Assembly: GCA_965196985.1 (NCBI GenBank)
Contig: CBDALO010000084.1
Coordinates: forward strand, 26,622 to 90,621
Direction: 5' to 3'
Length of the DNA stretch: 64,000 nt
Source: 2-12-FULL-35-23 sp965196985
GTDB lineage: Bacteria > Pseudomonadota > Gammaproteobacteria > UBA12402
The notes beneath the pieces are model-generated. The model ran no database searches and was not told where the DNA came from. It saw only the letters and a program-made list of their open reading frames with translations. The position numbers and the translations under genes were made by a program. Shown one piece after another: positions 46,882 to 57,085 of the stretch (positions within the stretch are counted from its first letter, which is position 1; every line of letters starts with the position of its first letter).

Positions 46882-47817
46882 ATGGCAAAGCACAAACAGA
46901 ATTGGAAAGACAGTTTTTATGCTGTCATCAAAAAAAATAATGACTTTAAAGCCAATGGTCAGACAGTGGCCGCCTATGCCACTCGTCAACGGCGCAGCAA
47001 CATTTTATTAAAAGGTTTTCGTGACTTACGCCGGATGGGGTTTAAGTTTAAAACAGTGCGGGCTTTACGAGGCAAGCACATTGAAGCGTTAGTACAAAGC
47101 TGGGAAGAAGCAGGGCTTTCCGCATCAACCATGCAGCTTAACTTGAGTACCTTTCGTACTTTTGCACACTGGATTGATAAGCCAGGAATGGTGGGAAGGG
47201 TTGAGGATTACGTTAGCTCACCTGAGCTTGCTAGGAGGTCTTACGCCGCCAAGTCGCCTAAAGGCTGGACTGACCAAGGTGTTGATGTCAGTAAAAAAAT
47301 AGCGAGGGTACGCGCTCTCTCACCTCGCGTTGCTGACTCACTTTTGCTACAACTTCACTTTGGTTTGCGCGCTAAAGAGAGTCTTTTATTGCAACCCCAC
47401 GTTGCTGACCAAGGGCACACACTCATTATCAGCCACGGGACAAAAGGTGGGCGGGATCGCTTTATCCCAATTAAAACAGCCGAACAACGCGCCCTACTTG
47501 ATCGGATTAAAGGCTATGTGAATAAAACAGAAAGTTTAGTGCCGCCTCGATCGAGCTATAAAGCGTACCGTAACCATTACTACTATGTCCTCGCTAAAAA
47601 TGGCATTTCAAGAAAAGACGGCGTAACCTCGCATGGCTTGCGGCACGAATACCTCAATAACCTTTACAAACAAACCACCGGACATGAAACACCTGTTAAC
47701 GGTGGGCGCTTAAGCCGAATTGACAGAGAGCTAGATAGCCTAGGTCGACAGCTTGTTTCCGAGCACGCAGGCCATAGTCGCGAGTCTATTTCTGCCGCTT
47801 ATATTGGCAGTAAATAA
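46882..47817 (+). CDS. tyrosine recombinase / ICE integrase
   Basis: 311 residues: an N-terminal SAM-like core-binding domain (about 1-130) and a C-terminal catalytic domain. The catalytic set is visible: Arg in HFGLRAKESLLL, Lys in SHGTKGGRDRF, His-x-x-Arg in SHGLRHEYLN, His in SEHAGHSRESI and Tyr in AAYIGSK. It matches the Integrase_1 / Phage_int_SAM_2 type found on ICEs. It should cut and join at the attachment sites. Catalytic residues are all present, so it may be active. CAGGAAGGCGT precedes the ATG. No tRNA or att core could be located in the window. Confidence 0.9.
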   Translation: MAKHKQNWKDSFYAVIKKNNDFKANGQTVAAYATRQRRSNILLKGFRDLRRMGFKFKTVRALRGKHIEALVQSWEEAGLSASTMQLNLSTFRTFAHWIDKPGMVGRVEDYVSSPELARRSYAAKSPKGWTDQGVDVSKKIARVRALSPRVADSLLLQLHFGLRAKESLLLQPHVADQGHTLIISHGTKGGRDRFIPIKTAEQRALLDRIKGYVNKTESLVPPRSSYKAYRNHYYYVLAKNGISRKDGVTSHGLRHEYLNNLYKQTTGHETPVNGGRLSRIDRELDSLGRQLVSEHAGHSRESISAAYIGSK

Positions 47818-48445
47818 GTTAAGTTAATGCTCACCAGCACCTAGGTTTACATAGTAAATAAGTTTACATTGGAAGAGACTTTAACTAGGCATCCTTTGCT
47901 AACCTGATTACAATAGTCAGGCTTTCGATCAACCTAGGGCAAGGTATGTCAAAATCACTCAAAGATAAGTTATCGCAATTAAGTCAAGAAGACCTCGTCG
48001 ACCTTACCTTGCAGCTCGCTGAAACCAGTTCAGAAAATAAGAAGCGAGTACAGATTTATGCTGCTTCCAAAGATCCCAAACAGTGTGCTCAGCTGATTGG
48101 AAAATCCATTACTGCTTTAAAAAGTTGGCTAAAACGCGTTGACCCCTATCAGTCTTTTGAAGCAGGGGATAAATTAAGTGAAATTAGCACGCAAATTTCA
48201 CAAAATCTACTCAAGCAAGATCCAACGAAGGCGCTTGATCTCTTGAAACGATTAGTCGATCTCTGTAATGAAATGATGTCCTGTATTGATGATTCCTACG
48301 GTAATGTTAGTGGTGCTTTTGGGCACATTTTTACAGAGTTGGATCAAGCCTTTCAAGCAGCAGATACACCCAGCCATGAAGTTATTGCGTTCTATATCCA
48401 ATTTCTAGAGAATGAAGAGTATGGCATGAGTGACACCCTTATTAA

Positions 48446-49916
48446 ACTGAAAACTACCCAAAATTTAAATCAGCAAAATAATGCTGAAATATTGTGTAAA
48501 AATGACTATGCTTTGTCTTTTTAACAAGACTAACGAGATGAGTATAAATGTTAAACTTCGCCGATTACGCTGCCCCTCTTTTTTCAAAATTAACTGGGAA
48601 AGTTGTTTTAAAAAAATCTATCGACGATTGTAGGAAAGCTATTAACTGAAGGTAGTTGTAAGTTGTTCAGTTCATCAAAAGATAATAATGAGTATAAAAA
48701 GATGATTCGTACACTTACCGGTGAAAATAAAAGCACCGATTTAGATCCAATAAAAACAAATGATGTATTGCTAGAACAGAGCTGTGAAAAACTTTCACAC
48801 GCCAGTAAAATTGATGTTCTTCATGATCCTTCTGATATTAGAAAGCCACATAGCAAGCAAACTGAAAATCTAGGTAAAGTAAGGAGTCTGGACGGGGATA
48901 TTATCAATGGTTACAGCACGCATAACGCAGTTGCATTAGTACCTGGTGATAAGGCTGTGCATCTACTATCGCATGTAAGCTACAGCAATAAAGACCCTAA
49001 GTTTTTAAAAGCTGAGCATATTAAGAAAATAGAGGCTGGAAAGCCATTTGAGGGAGATAAAGAGGCCAAGAGTCTTTATGAATCTGGTGATTACTTTAAT
49101 AAAAAGCTGCTGTCTATTCGTGAAATAGAAAAAATAGGAATCTGCCTAAAATCAAAGAATGAAGATGCAACCATTACCCATATTCTAGATAGAGAGTTTG
49201 ATGATAATGACTATCTCTCACTAATTGATACAAACCTAGATCAAGACTTTATTATTCGCTCAAAAATAACAAGAACAATAGAAGGTAGAGGTGATGATGG
49301 TAAAAAGCTTAAGCTGATTAACGCTGATTTTGATGCTCAAGGCGAAAAGCAATTCCAAAAGTTAACAGTTGGAAAGAATTGCGTACAAGACGGAAAAATA
49401 ACTATTTATTTTGGAGAGTTTGAGAACTTCAATGCAATTAAAATCCAAATTACAGGCAGAGATGGTAGGAGAATTTTTAAGAATGACATGCTGCTATTAA
49501 CTAATAAAAAAGTAACGACTTTTGATGAGGCGTATGAGGTATACATAGCCTATCTATCTCGTGCGAAAATTGAATATGTTTTTAAATTTCTCAAGGAAGG
49601 ACTAGGCTGGGAAAATATGCAGATAAAAAATTTTAAAGGGATACAAAATCTACTGGCTGTATGTTTTTATGTGGCCTCATATTTGTATGAGATAGGTAAG
49701 GAAAAAGCTTATGACGATTACGCAATTATGCTAGCTAAATTAGGAGATGGTAAGGGCAAGGTGACACGACACTTTATTGCGAAGGGTATTAGAAAACTTC
49801 TAACGTATCACTTAGTAGAGCAATTTTTTAAAGAAAATAGTGTTTCTCAAGAAGAACAAAAAGAATTATCGAATTCAGTTCAGGTAGGGAGATAACAATT
49901 TTGGGTAGTTCTCAGT
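48446..49916 (+). mobile_element. IS4-type insertion sequence (1471 bp)
   Basis: Ends ACTGAAAACTACCCAAAATT (left) and ACTGAGAACTACCCAAAATT (right, read inward), flanked by ATTAA duplications at 48441-48445 and 49917-49921. It splits the DUF6880-like gene. Confidence 0.87.
48663..49895 (+). CDS. IS4-like transposase
   Basis: 410 residues starting at a TTG. DDE-type features: KVRSLDGDIINGYSTHNAVAL, the second Asp in THILDREFDDNDYL, and the Glu block AYLSRAKIEYVFKFLKEGLGWENMQIKNFKGIQNL. A short reading from ATG 48548 (LNFADYAAPLFSKLTGKVV) in a different register looks like its natural N-terminus, so the gene may be frameshifted near 48650. Whether it is active is uncertain. Confidence 0.75.
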   Translation: MFSSSKDNNEYKKMIRTLTGENKSTDLDPIKTNDVLLEQSCEKLSHASKIDVLHDPSDIRKPHSKQTENLGKVRSLDGDIINGYSTHNAVALVPGDKAVHLLSHVSYSNKDPKFLKAEHIKKIEAGKPFEGDKEAKSLYESGDYFNKKLLSIREIEKIGICLKSKNEDATITHILDREFDDNDYLSLIDTNLDQDFIIRSKITRTIEGRGDDGKKLKLINADFDAQGEKQFQKLTVGKNCVQDGKITIYFGEFENFNAIKIQITGRDGRRIFKNDMLLLTNKKVTTFDEAYEVYIAYLSRAKIEYVFKFLKEGLGWENMQIKNFKGIQNLLAVCFYVASYLYEIGKEKAYDDYAIMLAKLGDGKGKVTRHFIAKGIRKLLTYHLVEQFFKENSVSQEEQKELSNSVQVGR

Positions 49917-50823
49917 ATTAAAAGTATCAAGCATTCGCTAGATCCAGACGATACAACGACGTTAATTCAAGCAGCAGAAGAAGCCGACTTAGATGATTGC
50001 GATATTGCGCTATTGAATGAGCAAGTGGCCGATCTTTGTGATGACGTTGATGCGTTTATTCAGGCAAAAGAATCAGGGCGTATTGATGACTACGCTATTC
50101 TTGAAATTGCATCTCGTCTCAATAAAGCTTTTCGTCCAAAAGAAGCTATTCAATGGCTCAACAAAATTGATGACGAGTCGCATTATGAACACCAAAAAAT
50201 TGATCAACTCGTTGAGGCATACCGATTAGAAGGCTTAGATAAAAAAGCGCAGTCAATATTATGGCATTATTTTGAAAAAACATTGTCAGTGTTTACTTAT
50301 CAAGACTACTTAAAGCACGCTAGCGCAACCGAAAAAAACGCAGCTAAAAAGAAAGCGTTATCACTTTGTCAATCTCATCAACCGCTCTCAATGGCGATTG
50401 AATTCTTGTCTGAGGCGCATGAATTTGAACTAATTAATCAGCTTCTTTTAGCAAGATATGATGAAGTCTCAGGGTCGGATTACTATTTATACCGCGGGCT
50501 TTCCACGAAACTCGCCAAGGCTGGATTTTATTTAAGCGCAACGTTACTTCGTCGAGCTGTGTTAACTACCATCTTAGATCAGGCACGATCAAAATCTTAT
50601 AAATATGCTGCCAGTGATTATAAGCTTGGCAATGAATTTGCAGCTAAAGTAACTAACTGGGGCAAGTTTGAAACACAAACTACTTTTCTAACTAAGATTA
50701 AAGCAACCCATGCTCGGAAAAAAGCCTTCTGGTCACGTGTTAATGAAAAGGGGCTCGACTAGAAAACACGTTAATTTAATAGCTTGCTGTGCAGTTTTAT
50801 GATAGATAAGGAAATAGACCTAG

Positions 50824-51747
50824 ATGTCAAAAATCGTTTCACTGATTAATCATGATCGCTTGTTTCGCAGCTTAATGCGAGATAAACGCATCGCGTTGGA
50901 TTTCTTTAAGGCGCACATACCTGAAGAACTACAACAGCAAGTGAACTGGCAATCATTAAAGCTACAAAAGAATTCCTTTATTGATCAGAACAGCCAAGAG
51001 CATTTGACCGATTTACTTTACGGTGTTGAACTGGCTGAAGAGCCAGCCTACTTCTACTTACTCAATGAGGCTAAAAGCCATCCAGAGCTTTTTTTACCAC
51101 TGAAACTCTGGCAATACATGGGCGCTATCTGGGAAGCAGATCGTCATCAGCCTGAACGCGGTAAGAAAAAGCCAAAAGATAAACTGCCTATTATTTATCC
51201 GATAATCTTCTACAATGGGCGAGTCAGCCCCTACCCGTTTCCAGTGGATTTCTTTCAATTGTTTAGCCAGCCAGAACTCGCTAAAACTGTATTAACCAGC
51301 CCCTTTCATCTGGTAGATTTAACCGTAATCCCTGATGAAGAGCTACTCAAGCACGGGTATGTGGCCGCATTAGAGATGTTTCAAAAACACGCTTTTCAGC
51401 GCGATCTGATTCCTGTCATTCAAAAGCTGATGGAGCATGGGCTACTCGAAGTACTTGAAGGTTTAAAAGAAGGCCAACATATACTAAAATTGCTAGAGTA
51501 CGGGATGAAGTATGAAGATACCAACGAGCCCGAAGACTTACTGGAAGCATTTAAACTCGCAGCACCAGGTGAAGAGGAAAAGATTATGTCAGCAGCCGAT
51601 CAATTAATACAACGCGGAGTCCAGCAAGGTATGCAGCACGTAGCATTGAAAATGCTGGATATGAAGGAATCAATAGAAAAGATTAAGTTGATAACAGGCC
51701 TATCATCCGAGGATTTAATGAAACTTAACAACGAAAGGAAACAATGA
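50824..51747 (+). CDS. Rpn family recombination-promoting nuclease (Transposase_31, PD-(D/E)XK)
   Basis: 307 residues. The N-terminus HDRLFRSLMRDKRIALDFFKAHIPEEL and the nuclease core HLTDLLYGVELAEEPAYFYLLNEAKSHPELFLPLKLWQYM carry the family D and E-x-K residues (DLLY, NEAKS). The second part PIIYPIIFYNG is also diagnostic. The C-terminus contains the low-complexity helical LIQRGVQQGMQHVALKML seen in the family. Rpn proteins are DNA endonucleases that raise RecA-independent recombination and can act in phage defence. It is complete. Confidence 0.87.
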   Translation: MSKIVSLINHDRLFRSLMRDKRIALDFFKAHIPEELQQQVNWQSLKLQKNSFIDQNSQEHLTDLLYGVELAEEPAYFYLLNEAKSHPELFLPLKLWQYMGAIWEADRHQPERGKKKPKDKLPIIYPIIFYNGRVSPYPFPVDFFQLFSQPELAKTVLTSPFHLVDLTVIPDEELLKHGYVAALEMFQKHAFQRDLIPVIQKLMEHGLLEVLEGLKEGQHILKLLEYGMKYEDTNEPEDLLEAFKLAAPGEEEKIMSAADQLIQRGVQQGMQHVALKMLDMKESIEKIKLITGLSSEDLMKLNNERKQ

Positions 51748-51960
51748 TATAAAAACCAGCCTCTGAATGAACATATCAACCCCTTAATTACACTTCAATA
51801 TTCCCACGCTATAAACTAATTATTCAATCAGCATAGGAGCAGCATGCCATAACAACTAAAAAATCTGCATTAACAATAGTGTGACCAAAAGTTAAAAGCA
51901 GGTTCCAGTAAATCTTTATAATTAAACCAGTGTCATTAAAATTAAAAGGAGTAGTAATAT

Positions 51961-52281
51961 ATGCCTGTCAAATCAAAAAGTAATGCCTTATTAAAAGCTC
52001 AAGATAAAGTAGTAAAAGTTAAGGAGAAAGTTAAAACTGCTAAAGATCGCTTAAAAAAGCTAGAAAGTGACTTAAAAATGGCAGTCAAGGAAATTGAGCA
52101 CATTAAAAAGAAAGAAGCGCTGAGTACACCTACCAAGAAAAAAATGGCTTCCAAAAAAACAGTCAATAAAAACACCTCGTTAAATACTAAGCTAGCAGTA
52201 AAGCAATCTACCTCAAAAAAAGTAGCAAAACACAAGGATATAGTAAAGAACAGAAAAAAGGACACTACTGAAAAAAAGTAG
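51961..52281 (+). CDS. lysine-rich histone-like protein
   Basis: 106 residues with a coiled-coil first half (KAQDKVVKVKEKVKTAKDRLKKLESDLKMAVKEIEHIKKKE) and a lysine/threonine/serine-rich tail resembling eukaryotic H1 or bacterial Hc1-like DNA-compacting proteins. AAGGAGTAG precedes the ATG. Composition alone supports this; nucleic-acid binding is inferred. Confidence 0.5.
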   Translation: MPVKSKSNALLKAQDKVVKVKEKVKTAKDRLKKLESDLKMAVKEIEHIKKKEALSTPTKKKMASKKTVNKNTSLNTKLAVKQSTSKKVAKHKDIVKNRKKDTTEKK

Positions 52282-52349
52282 CGTCTGCCCAGTCGCTTAT
52301 TTGTCATGCTTGTTTAAATTCAGTTAAAAAAGCGAGCTTACGTGGTAAG

Positions 52350-52508
52350 ATGCTTATTAGAAATAATCTAATAGATTATATTGTTTGCTCTTCTTGTTAT
52401 AGTAGTATAAATAGCACGTCATTGAAGTCTGATACTGTTAAGGCAAGAGAAAAGCTTTTCCAGCTAATTAAAAGCAATCTTATAAAACAGTCTGCTAAGG
52501 TAGTATAA
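52350..52508 (+). pseudogene. zinc-ribbon remnant before the pRiA4-ORF3-like gene
   Basis: An open frame from ATG 52350 (52 residues) ends three bases before the next ATG. The same frame open upstream from about 52279 encodes CHAC, and downstream CSSC, so together they form a plausible four-Cys zinc ribbon. The upstream part has no ATG, GTG or TTG start. It is either a decayed gene or chance. Confidence 0.3.
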
Positions 52509-52510
52509 AG

Positions 52511-52919
52511 ATGAAACTACTTGCATTTAAAATTGAATGTGTTTCCGATATATATTTACACGAAGAGGTTTTTAAAATCTGTGAGATACCAGCTGAAGAT
52601 CACTTAACATGTTTATCTGATTTTATCCTAGATATTTTTGATTTTGACAATGATCACTTGCGCTGTTTTTTCATTGCAAGAAATCCTTTAAGCAGTAAAA
52701 GAAATGTTATCGATGATGGTTTTTTATCAGTTATGTCCGCAAGGTCAGAAAAAGGGAAATCGTCATTATTTATGCATTATGACTATGGTGATGGTTGGAC
52801 TTTTAAACTATCTAATACAAGAAGAAAAGTGAGTATCAGTAGTCAAAAAACCTATCCTTGTGTAGTAAGGCATGTAGGAAAAACCCCCCGATCAGTACCC
52901 ATTGCATGATAAATATTAA
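52511..52919 (+). pseudogene. pRiA4b ORF-3-like protein gene, C-terminal frameshift
   Basis: The protein has the family hallmark HYDYGDGWTFKL near residue 97 (PF07929-type). The frame ends at 52909 with the atypical RHVGKTPRSVPIA. Dropping one C from the CCCCCC run at 52884-52889 instead reads VGKTPPDQYPLHDKY to TAA 52917-52919, which looks like the family's usual DQYP-type end. A single-base homopolymer change is therefore likely. It overlaps the start of the next gene. The cellular role of the family is unclear. Confidence 0.6.
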
Positions 52920-55900
52920 CGCCAACCCTGAAATTGACTTTCAGAAAATCAACCCTCGCCATGGAAGTAAAAGTACGGCATTTGAAGATTTAGTGTGTGA
53001 TTTAGCCGAGTATTGGATAGAGCGGAAATATAAAAATGAATGTTTTAATAAAGAATCATTTATAAGGTTCAATGGTAAGGGTGGGGATGGCGGCATAGAA
53101 GCTTATTATAAAACTGCTAGCAACCTTAAAATTTCATTTCAAGCAAAGTATTTTACCAATCTTTCTGGAAATATATCTAGTCTATTGCAGCAATGTGATA
53201 ACTCCATAAAGACAGCTTCTAATATTCACCCAGATATTGATGTTTATGTTTTTGCATTTCCAGTTGACCTCACAGGCCCCAGAAATCAAAAGTCCTCCCA
53301 ATCATCACAACGGGAAAGATTTAATGCAAAAGTAATTGAGTGGAAAAAGCTACCCTGGCATAAAGAAATTGAGGTAGTATTGCTGACAGAGCAGGATCTA
53401 AGAGAGCTCTTACTTAAAAAAAATAGCCAATGTAATGAACTGATACATTATTACTTTGGACTAAGACCATTAACACTCTCCTTACTAAAAGAAACATTTA
53501 ATGAAGAATATGCTACTTATGAGAATGAGTATGATTTTGAATCACATGTTCACGTCCACCACGAGGAAATTATCAATGCAATTGCTCGATCAAACGAATT
53601 TACTAACGATCTTTATCGGGCTATAGCTAATGTAGAATTATCAATTTTTACTATGCGTAACTTATACGCTGTAAATAAAATTAATCCTGATGTAATAATT
53701 CATAAAAGCCTAACTGATATTGAATTAATTTCCTATCAACTATTAAAGGGTTATGACCCTGTTTTGATGTCAGACCTACCTGAAGATGACTGTCCAGAAC
53801 ATGGAAAACTTTATGTAGAACTAATAGAAAATCGTCTAAAATATAAATTTCTCGATGGTAATAAACATATAGATCAGGAAATAAGTCTTCAGCCTGATGA
53901 TTTTCGTAACTTTATAAAACCTAATGAGAGCAATATAGCTGATATTCAATGTAAAAAAGGAATTCTTGATATACTATTTATCAAAGGTCAGCACCTCCCA
54001 AGGGATGTTGACTATAGTCAAATTAGCAGCGAATCGCATTTTAATAAAATTACAAAAATCTACGACACTATATTCAATTACACTAGTTCGTTGACAATGA
54101 TGGATAAAAAAAAGCTCATAGAAGATGAAATATTTTACCTTCAAACAACCCTTATACCTTCAATTGAGTATTTAATTGAACTGCTTAACAGGTCGTCAGA
54201 TAGTTTTGGAATGATACTTGGCCCGCCAGGTTCAGGAAAAACACACCTGCTTCTTAAAAAAACAAAAGAATTACTGAGTGACACACACCCAGCGATCTTT
54301 ATTGATGCAAAAAAGATTGTTGGTGATAATTTAGTAACAGCTCTTAATAATACAATAAGTAAATTATTTAATAATGAAAACTATTCACTAGATTATCTAA
54401 ATATTTTTGCCTCGCACTACCAATTTTACGGAAATACATTAGCCAAACATTGCTTCAGACTGTTAATTTGTATTGATGGCATCAATAACGCAAGTAATAC
54501 AGGTGCGTTATGGTTGAAGCAATTATCAAACTTGCTTGACAAGGTTAATGGATATCCTTATCTATCCTGCATTATTTCTTGCAGGTCAGATTACCCGAAC
54601 ATGAGCGAAATACTTAAAAATAAAAAAGCTAAGCTCATAAGATTAAATGGCTTTGAGACCCCGGAAGAGATACAGAACTCAGAAATAATATTTTTTGATA
54701 GAAAAGATATCCCTAGATTTCATTCTCCACTTTTTGGAACTGGATTACAAAATCCATTCTTTTTAAAAACCATAAGCACCGCGATTGAAAAGCAATATGA
54801 CAAGAATATTGGCAGTATTCTACCTAGCTATACCGAAATTATGGAATATTACTTTAAAAATATTATTGCAGATATTGATGGTATACAGAATGATGATTTC
54901 TCCTATCATCAAATAGTTTTAAAGTTTATCAATGATCTTGCGCTTAAAATGCTTAATAATGAATATAATGGTGTAAAAGAAGCTGATGTTTTATCAATGA
55001 GTTCATATAAGAATCTACCATCAAACAATAAGAATGAAGAATGGCTAACAACGTTAATTAAATGCAGGTTGTTAAAAATATCAAAAACAAACGAATACTC
55101 CACTATAAGTTTTTTATTTGAGAAATATGAGGATTATATTATTAGTAAGGCGCTGGTAAATATATCTCATGATAGTGTGGCTTACAAACAACAACCAGAT
55201 GTCTCAAGTGGCGTGCTTGCAAAATTATATAGGTTTTTTGCTTGGCTACTCTATATAACTAGTGCTTGCACTAAAAGCTTAAAATATACTACTAGATTTA
55301 TTAATTATAAAAGTTTCTCAAGTATTTTTGATAACACAAACTATTACAGGATTTTACTTCCATTATCAATTATCTTACCAGAAGATATAGGGGTTGAACT
55401 CCAGGATTTACTGCCTAAGAATAAAAACACTCTACCAGTAAAAGATATGCTGGAGGTTTTTTTAAATAGTCTTATATATAGAAAAACTGGATCTAAATGT
55501 TTTACTGATAGAACAAAACAAATACTTCATGAATACATGCATTACTTTCAAGACGATGTTTTTAATTTATTGACTAGTATTGCTATTTCAACAGATAACC
55601 CCTTGAATGCTGATTACTTACATAACGAGATTTTAACTAGGGAATTCTTATCAGAAAGAGATTCCAGATGGTCATCATGGGTAAATAGACAGCTAATTGA
55701 CTCAGAAAACCCAGTAGCATATTTAATTAATTTAGGTTTAGATCGTAAACAATTTTCAAACTATAACAATAAAACAATACGGCTATTATCACTTATCCTC
55801 TGTTGGTTTTTATCAGCAACAAACAGAAAAATACGTGACAGATCAACTAAAGCCCTGACAAATCTTTTTTTATTTAGAGACTCTCTGTTTTTAGAATTAC

Positions 55901-56814
55901 TAAATAAATTTAAAAATACTGATGACTTATATATTTTAGAGCGCTTATTAGCTTCAGGATATGGTGCATGCTGTATTGATAGAAGCGAAAATCGCCTAAG
56001 GAGTTACTCGGAAAAAGTCTTTAATATTATTTTTAAAGAGCAATCACCACCACTAAATTTATTACTAAGAGATTATGCTCGTGGCATTATAGAACTTGCT
56101 TATTACAGCGATACTATAAATACAGATATAAGTATTGATTTATGCACTCCACCATATAACTCACCCTATGCCAATACACCTGTTATCAGCAAAAATAAAT
56201 TAACAAAAAAAGCTGAAACTATTGGCGGGAAAGATGTATTTGATTTAGTTACATCTGAAATTAGTGATTTTTCAAAGGTTCATATTGAACCTTTCCTTAA
56301 TTCATTCAGCACAAATCCTTTGTCTTGCGAAACTAATCTGACACCTCATCAAAGATTTATTCAATTTAAGAATGAGGTTATAAAAACATGTAGATTAAAG
56401 ATGAAGGTATTCACACACCTTGAAAGAATAAGTAACCCTTTTTTATATGATCCAAGTATCTTCCCTGACATTGAAATATTTACAAAAGAGCAATGCTCTA
56501 CCGATAGCAATATTAAGAAACCAACTAATAACGACAAAGCAGTTGATAAATGGCTTAATGACTTAAGTGATGCTGAAGAAACTCTCTTTCGACACCTTAA
56601 TGAAAATGAGCGAACTAGATATATAAATGAATGTGAGCCTTACTTATTTCAAGATAACAATAAAAGAGTGGTTATTAACATAACTCCTGTTACTACGGAT
56701 AATATCACTAACAAGTGTCAACAGGATAAACAACAGAAATTTTCTCCAAAGATAGAGCGTTATTTTGTCTGTAAAAACCAACTTCAGTACTTAGAAAAAC
56801 CTTTAAAATTCTAA
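52906..56814 (+). CDS. Mrr-like nuclease fused to STAND-type NTPase, candidate anti-phage protein
   Basis: 1302 residues. The N-terminal domain has the PD-(D/E)XK pattern GKGGDGGIEAYY (about 56-67) and SFQAKYF (about 77-83), as in Mrr-like restriction nucleases. A P-loop GPPGSGKTH follows at about 438-446, and a Walker B-like LLICIDGINNAS at about 518-529. It ends in a helical region of about 700 residues that could be the sensor. This order, nuclease effector then STAND NTPase then helical C-terminus, is that of Avs-type and similar anti-phage proteins, which trigger DNA degradation after binding a phage protein. No family-level match can be made by eye. The last part is echoed in inverted repeats downstream. 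The strongly AT-rich codon use differs from the ICE core. Confidence 0.72.
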   Translation: MININANPEIDFQKINPRHGSKSTAFEDLVCDLAEYWIERKYKNECFNKESFIRFNGKGGDGGIEAYYKTASNLKISFQAKYFTNLSGNISSLLQQCDNSIKTASNIHPDIDVYVFAFPVDLTGPRNQKSSQSSQRERFNAKVIEWKKLPWHKEIEVVLLTEQDLRELLLKKNSQCNELIHYYFGLRPLTLSLLKETFNEEYATYENEYDFESHVHVHHEEIINAIARSNEFTNDLYRAIANVELSIFTMRNLYAVNKINPDVIIHKSLTDIELISYQLLKGYDPVLMSDLPEDDCPEHGKLYVELIENRLKYKFLDGNKHIDQEISLQPDDFRNFIKPNESNIADIQCKKGILDILFIKGQHLPRDVDYSQISSESHFNKITKIYDTIFNYTSSLTMMDKKKLIEDEIFYLQTTLIPSIEYLIELLNRSSDSFGMILGPPGSGKTHLLLKKTKELLSDTHPAIFIDAKKIVGDNLVTALNNTISKLFNNENYSLDYLNIFASHYQFYGNTLAKHCFRLLICIDGINNASNTGALWLKQLSNLLDKVNGYPYLSCIISCRSDYPNMSEILKNKKAKLIRLNGFETPEEIQNSEIIFFDRKDIPRFHSPLFGTGLQNPFFLKTISTAIEKQYDKNIGSILPSYTEIMEYYFKNIIADIDGIQNDDFSYHQIVLKFINDLALKMLNNEYNGVKEADVLSMSSYKNLPSNNKNEEWLTTLIKCRLLKISKTNEYSTISFLFEKYEDYIISKALVNISHDSVAYKQQPDVSSGVLAKLYRFFAWLLYITSACTKSLKYTTRFINYKSFSSIFDNTNYYRILLPLSIILPEDIGVELQDLLPKNKNTLPVKDMLEVFLNSLIYRKTGSKCFTDRTKQILHEYMHYFQDDVFNLLTSIAISTDNPLNADYLHNEILTREFLSERDSRWSSWVNRQLIDSENPVAYLINLGLDRKQFSNYNNKTIRLLSLILCWFLSATNRKIRDRSTKALTNLFLFRDSLFLELLNKFKNTDDLYILERLLASGYGACCIDRSENRLRSYSEKVFNIIFKEQSPPLNLLLRDYARGIIELAYYSDTINTDISIDLCTPPYNSPYANTPVISKNKLTKKAETIGGKDVFDLVTSEISDFSKVHIEPFLNSFSTNPLSCETNLTPHQRFIQFKNEVIKTCRLKMKVFTHLERISNPFLYDPSIFPDIEIFTKEQCSTDSNIKKPTNNDKAVDKWLNDLSDAEETLFRHLNENERTRYINECEPYLFQDNNKRVVINITPVTTDNITNKCQQDKQQKFSPKIERYFVCKNQLQYLEKPLKF

Positions 56815-57085
56815 ATGGCACTCTATTGTACCTGTCTCATCGCATAATATCTTAAATTAATTATGCTAATCAATCTAAAAAATTATTTATACCTCAAATT
56901 TTTCTCCTCTCAAAATAAATTATTAACTTTTAGGTAATAGCAATTATATCTCGTTAATAAGAACAAGAATGATCTATCCTAAAACCCTATGAAGCCTTAT
57001 TATTCACTTCAACTTAAGTATCTAGGTGATCCGCTCCACTGGTCATCAATTTCCACTAAAACAGCTGATACGAGCCTTAGGCACG
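56751..57085 (+). repeat. 335-bp inverted repeat, left arm
   Basis: Reverse complement of 59920-60254. It contains the last ~20 codons of the STAND gene, a 190-bp spacer without genes, and the 3' end of the IS256-type transposase gene. The first 168 bp also recur inverted at 59753-59919. Confidence 0.85.

Larger units (their letters stand above)
47946..50762 (+). pseudogene. DUF6880-like protein gene split by an IS4-type element
   Basis: The 5' part (47946-48445) encodes LKDKLSQLSQEDLVDLTLQLA... and a helical repeat region with LDLLKRLVDLCNEMMSCIDDSYGNVSGAFGHIF. The 3' part (49922-50762) encodes the rest, with TPR-like helices (EAIQWLNKIDDES..., AIEFLSEAHEFELINQLL). Removing the IS (48446-49916) and one ATTAA duplication gives 1341 nt, an exact 446-codon frame (joint SDTLIKSIKHSLDPDD). 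The pattern fits DUF6880 proteins, some of which are SWIM-associated (recalled, not checked). Function unknown. Confidence 0.75.

Noticed and set aside
46882..47945. An attachment site or tRNA next to the integrase gene
   Set aside because: No tRNA-like fold and no matching direct repeat elsewhere in the window could be found by eye.
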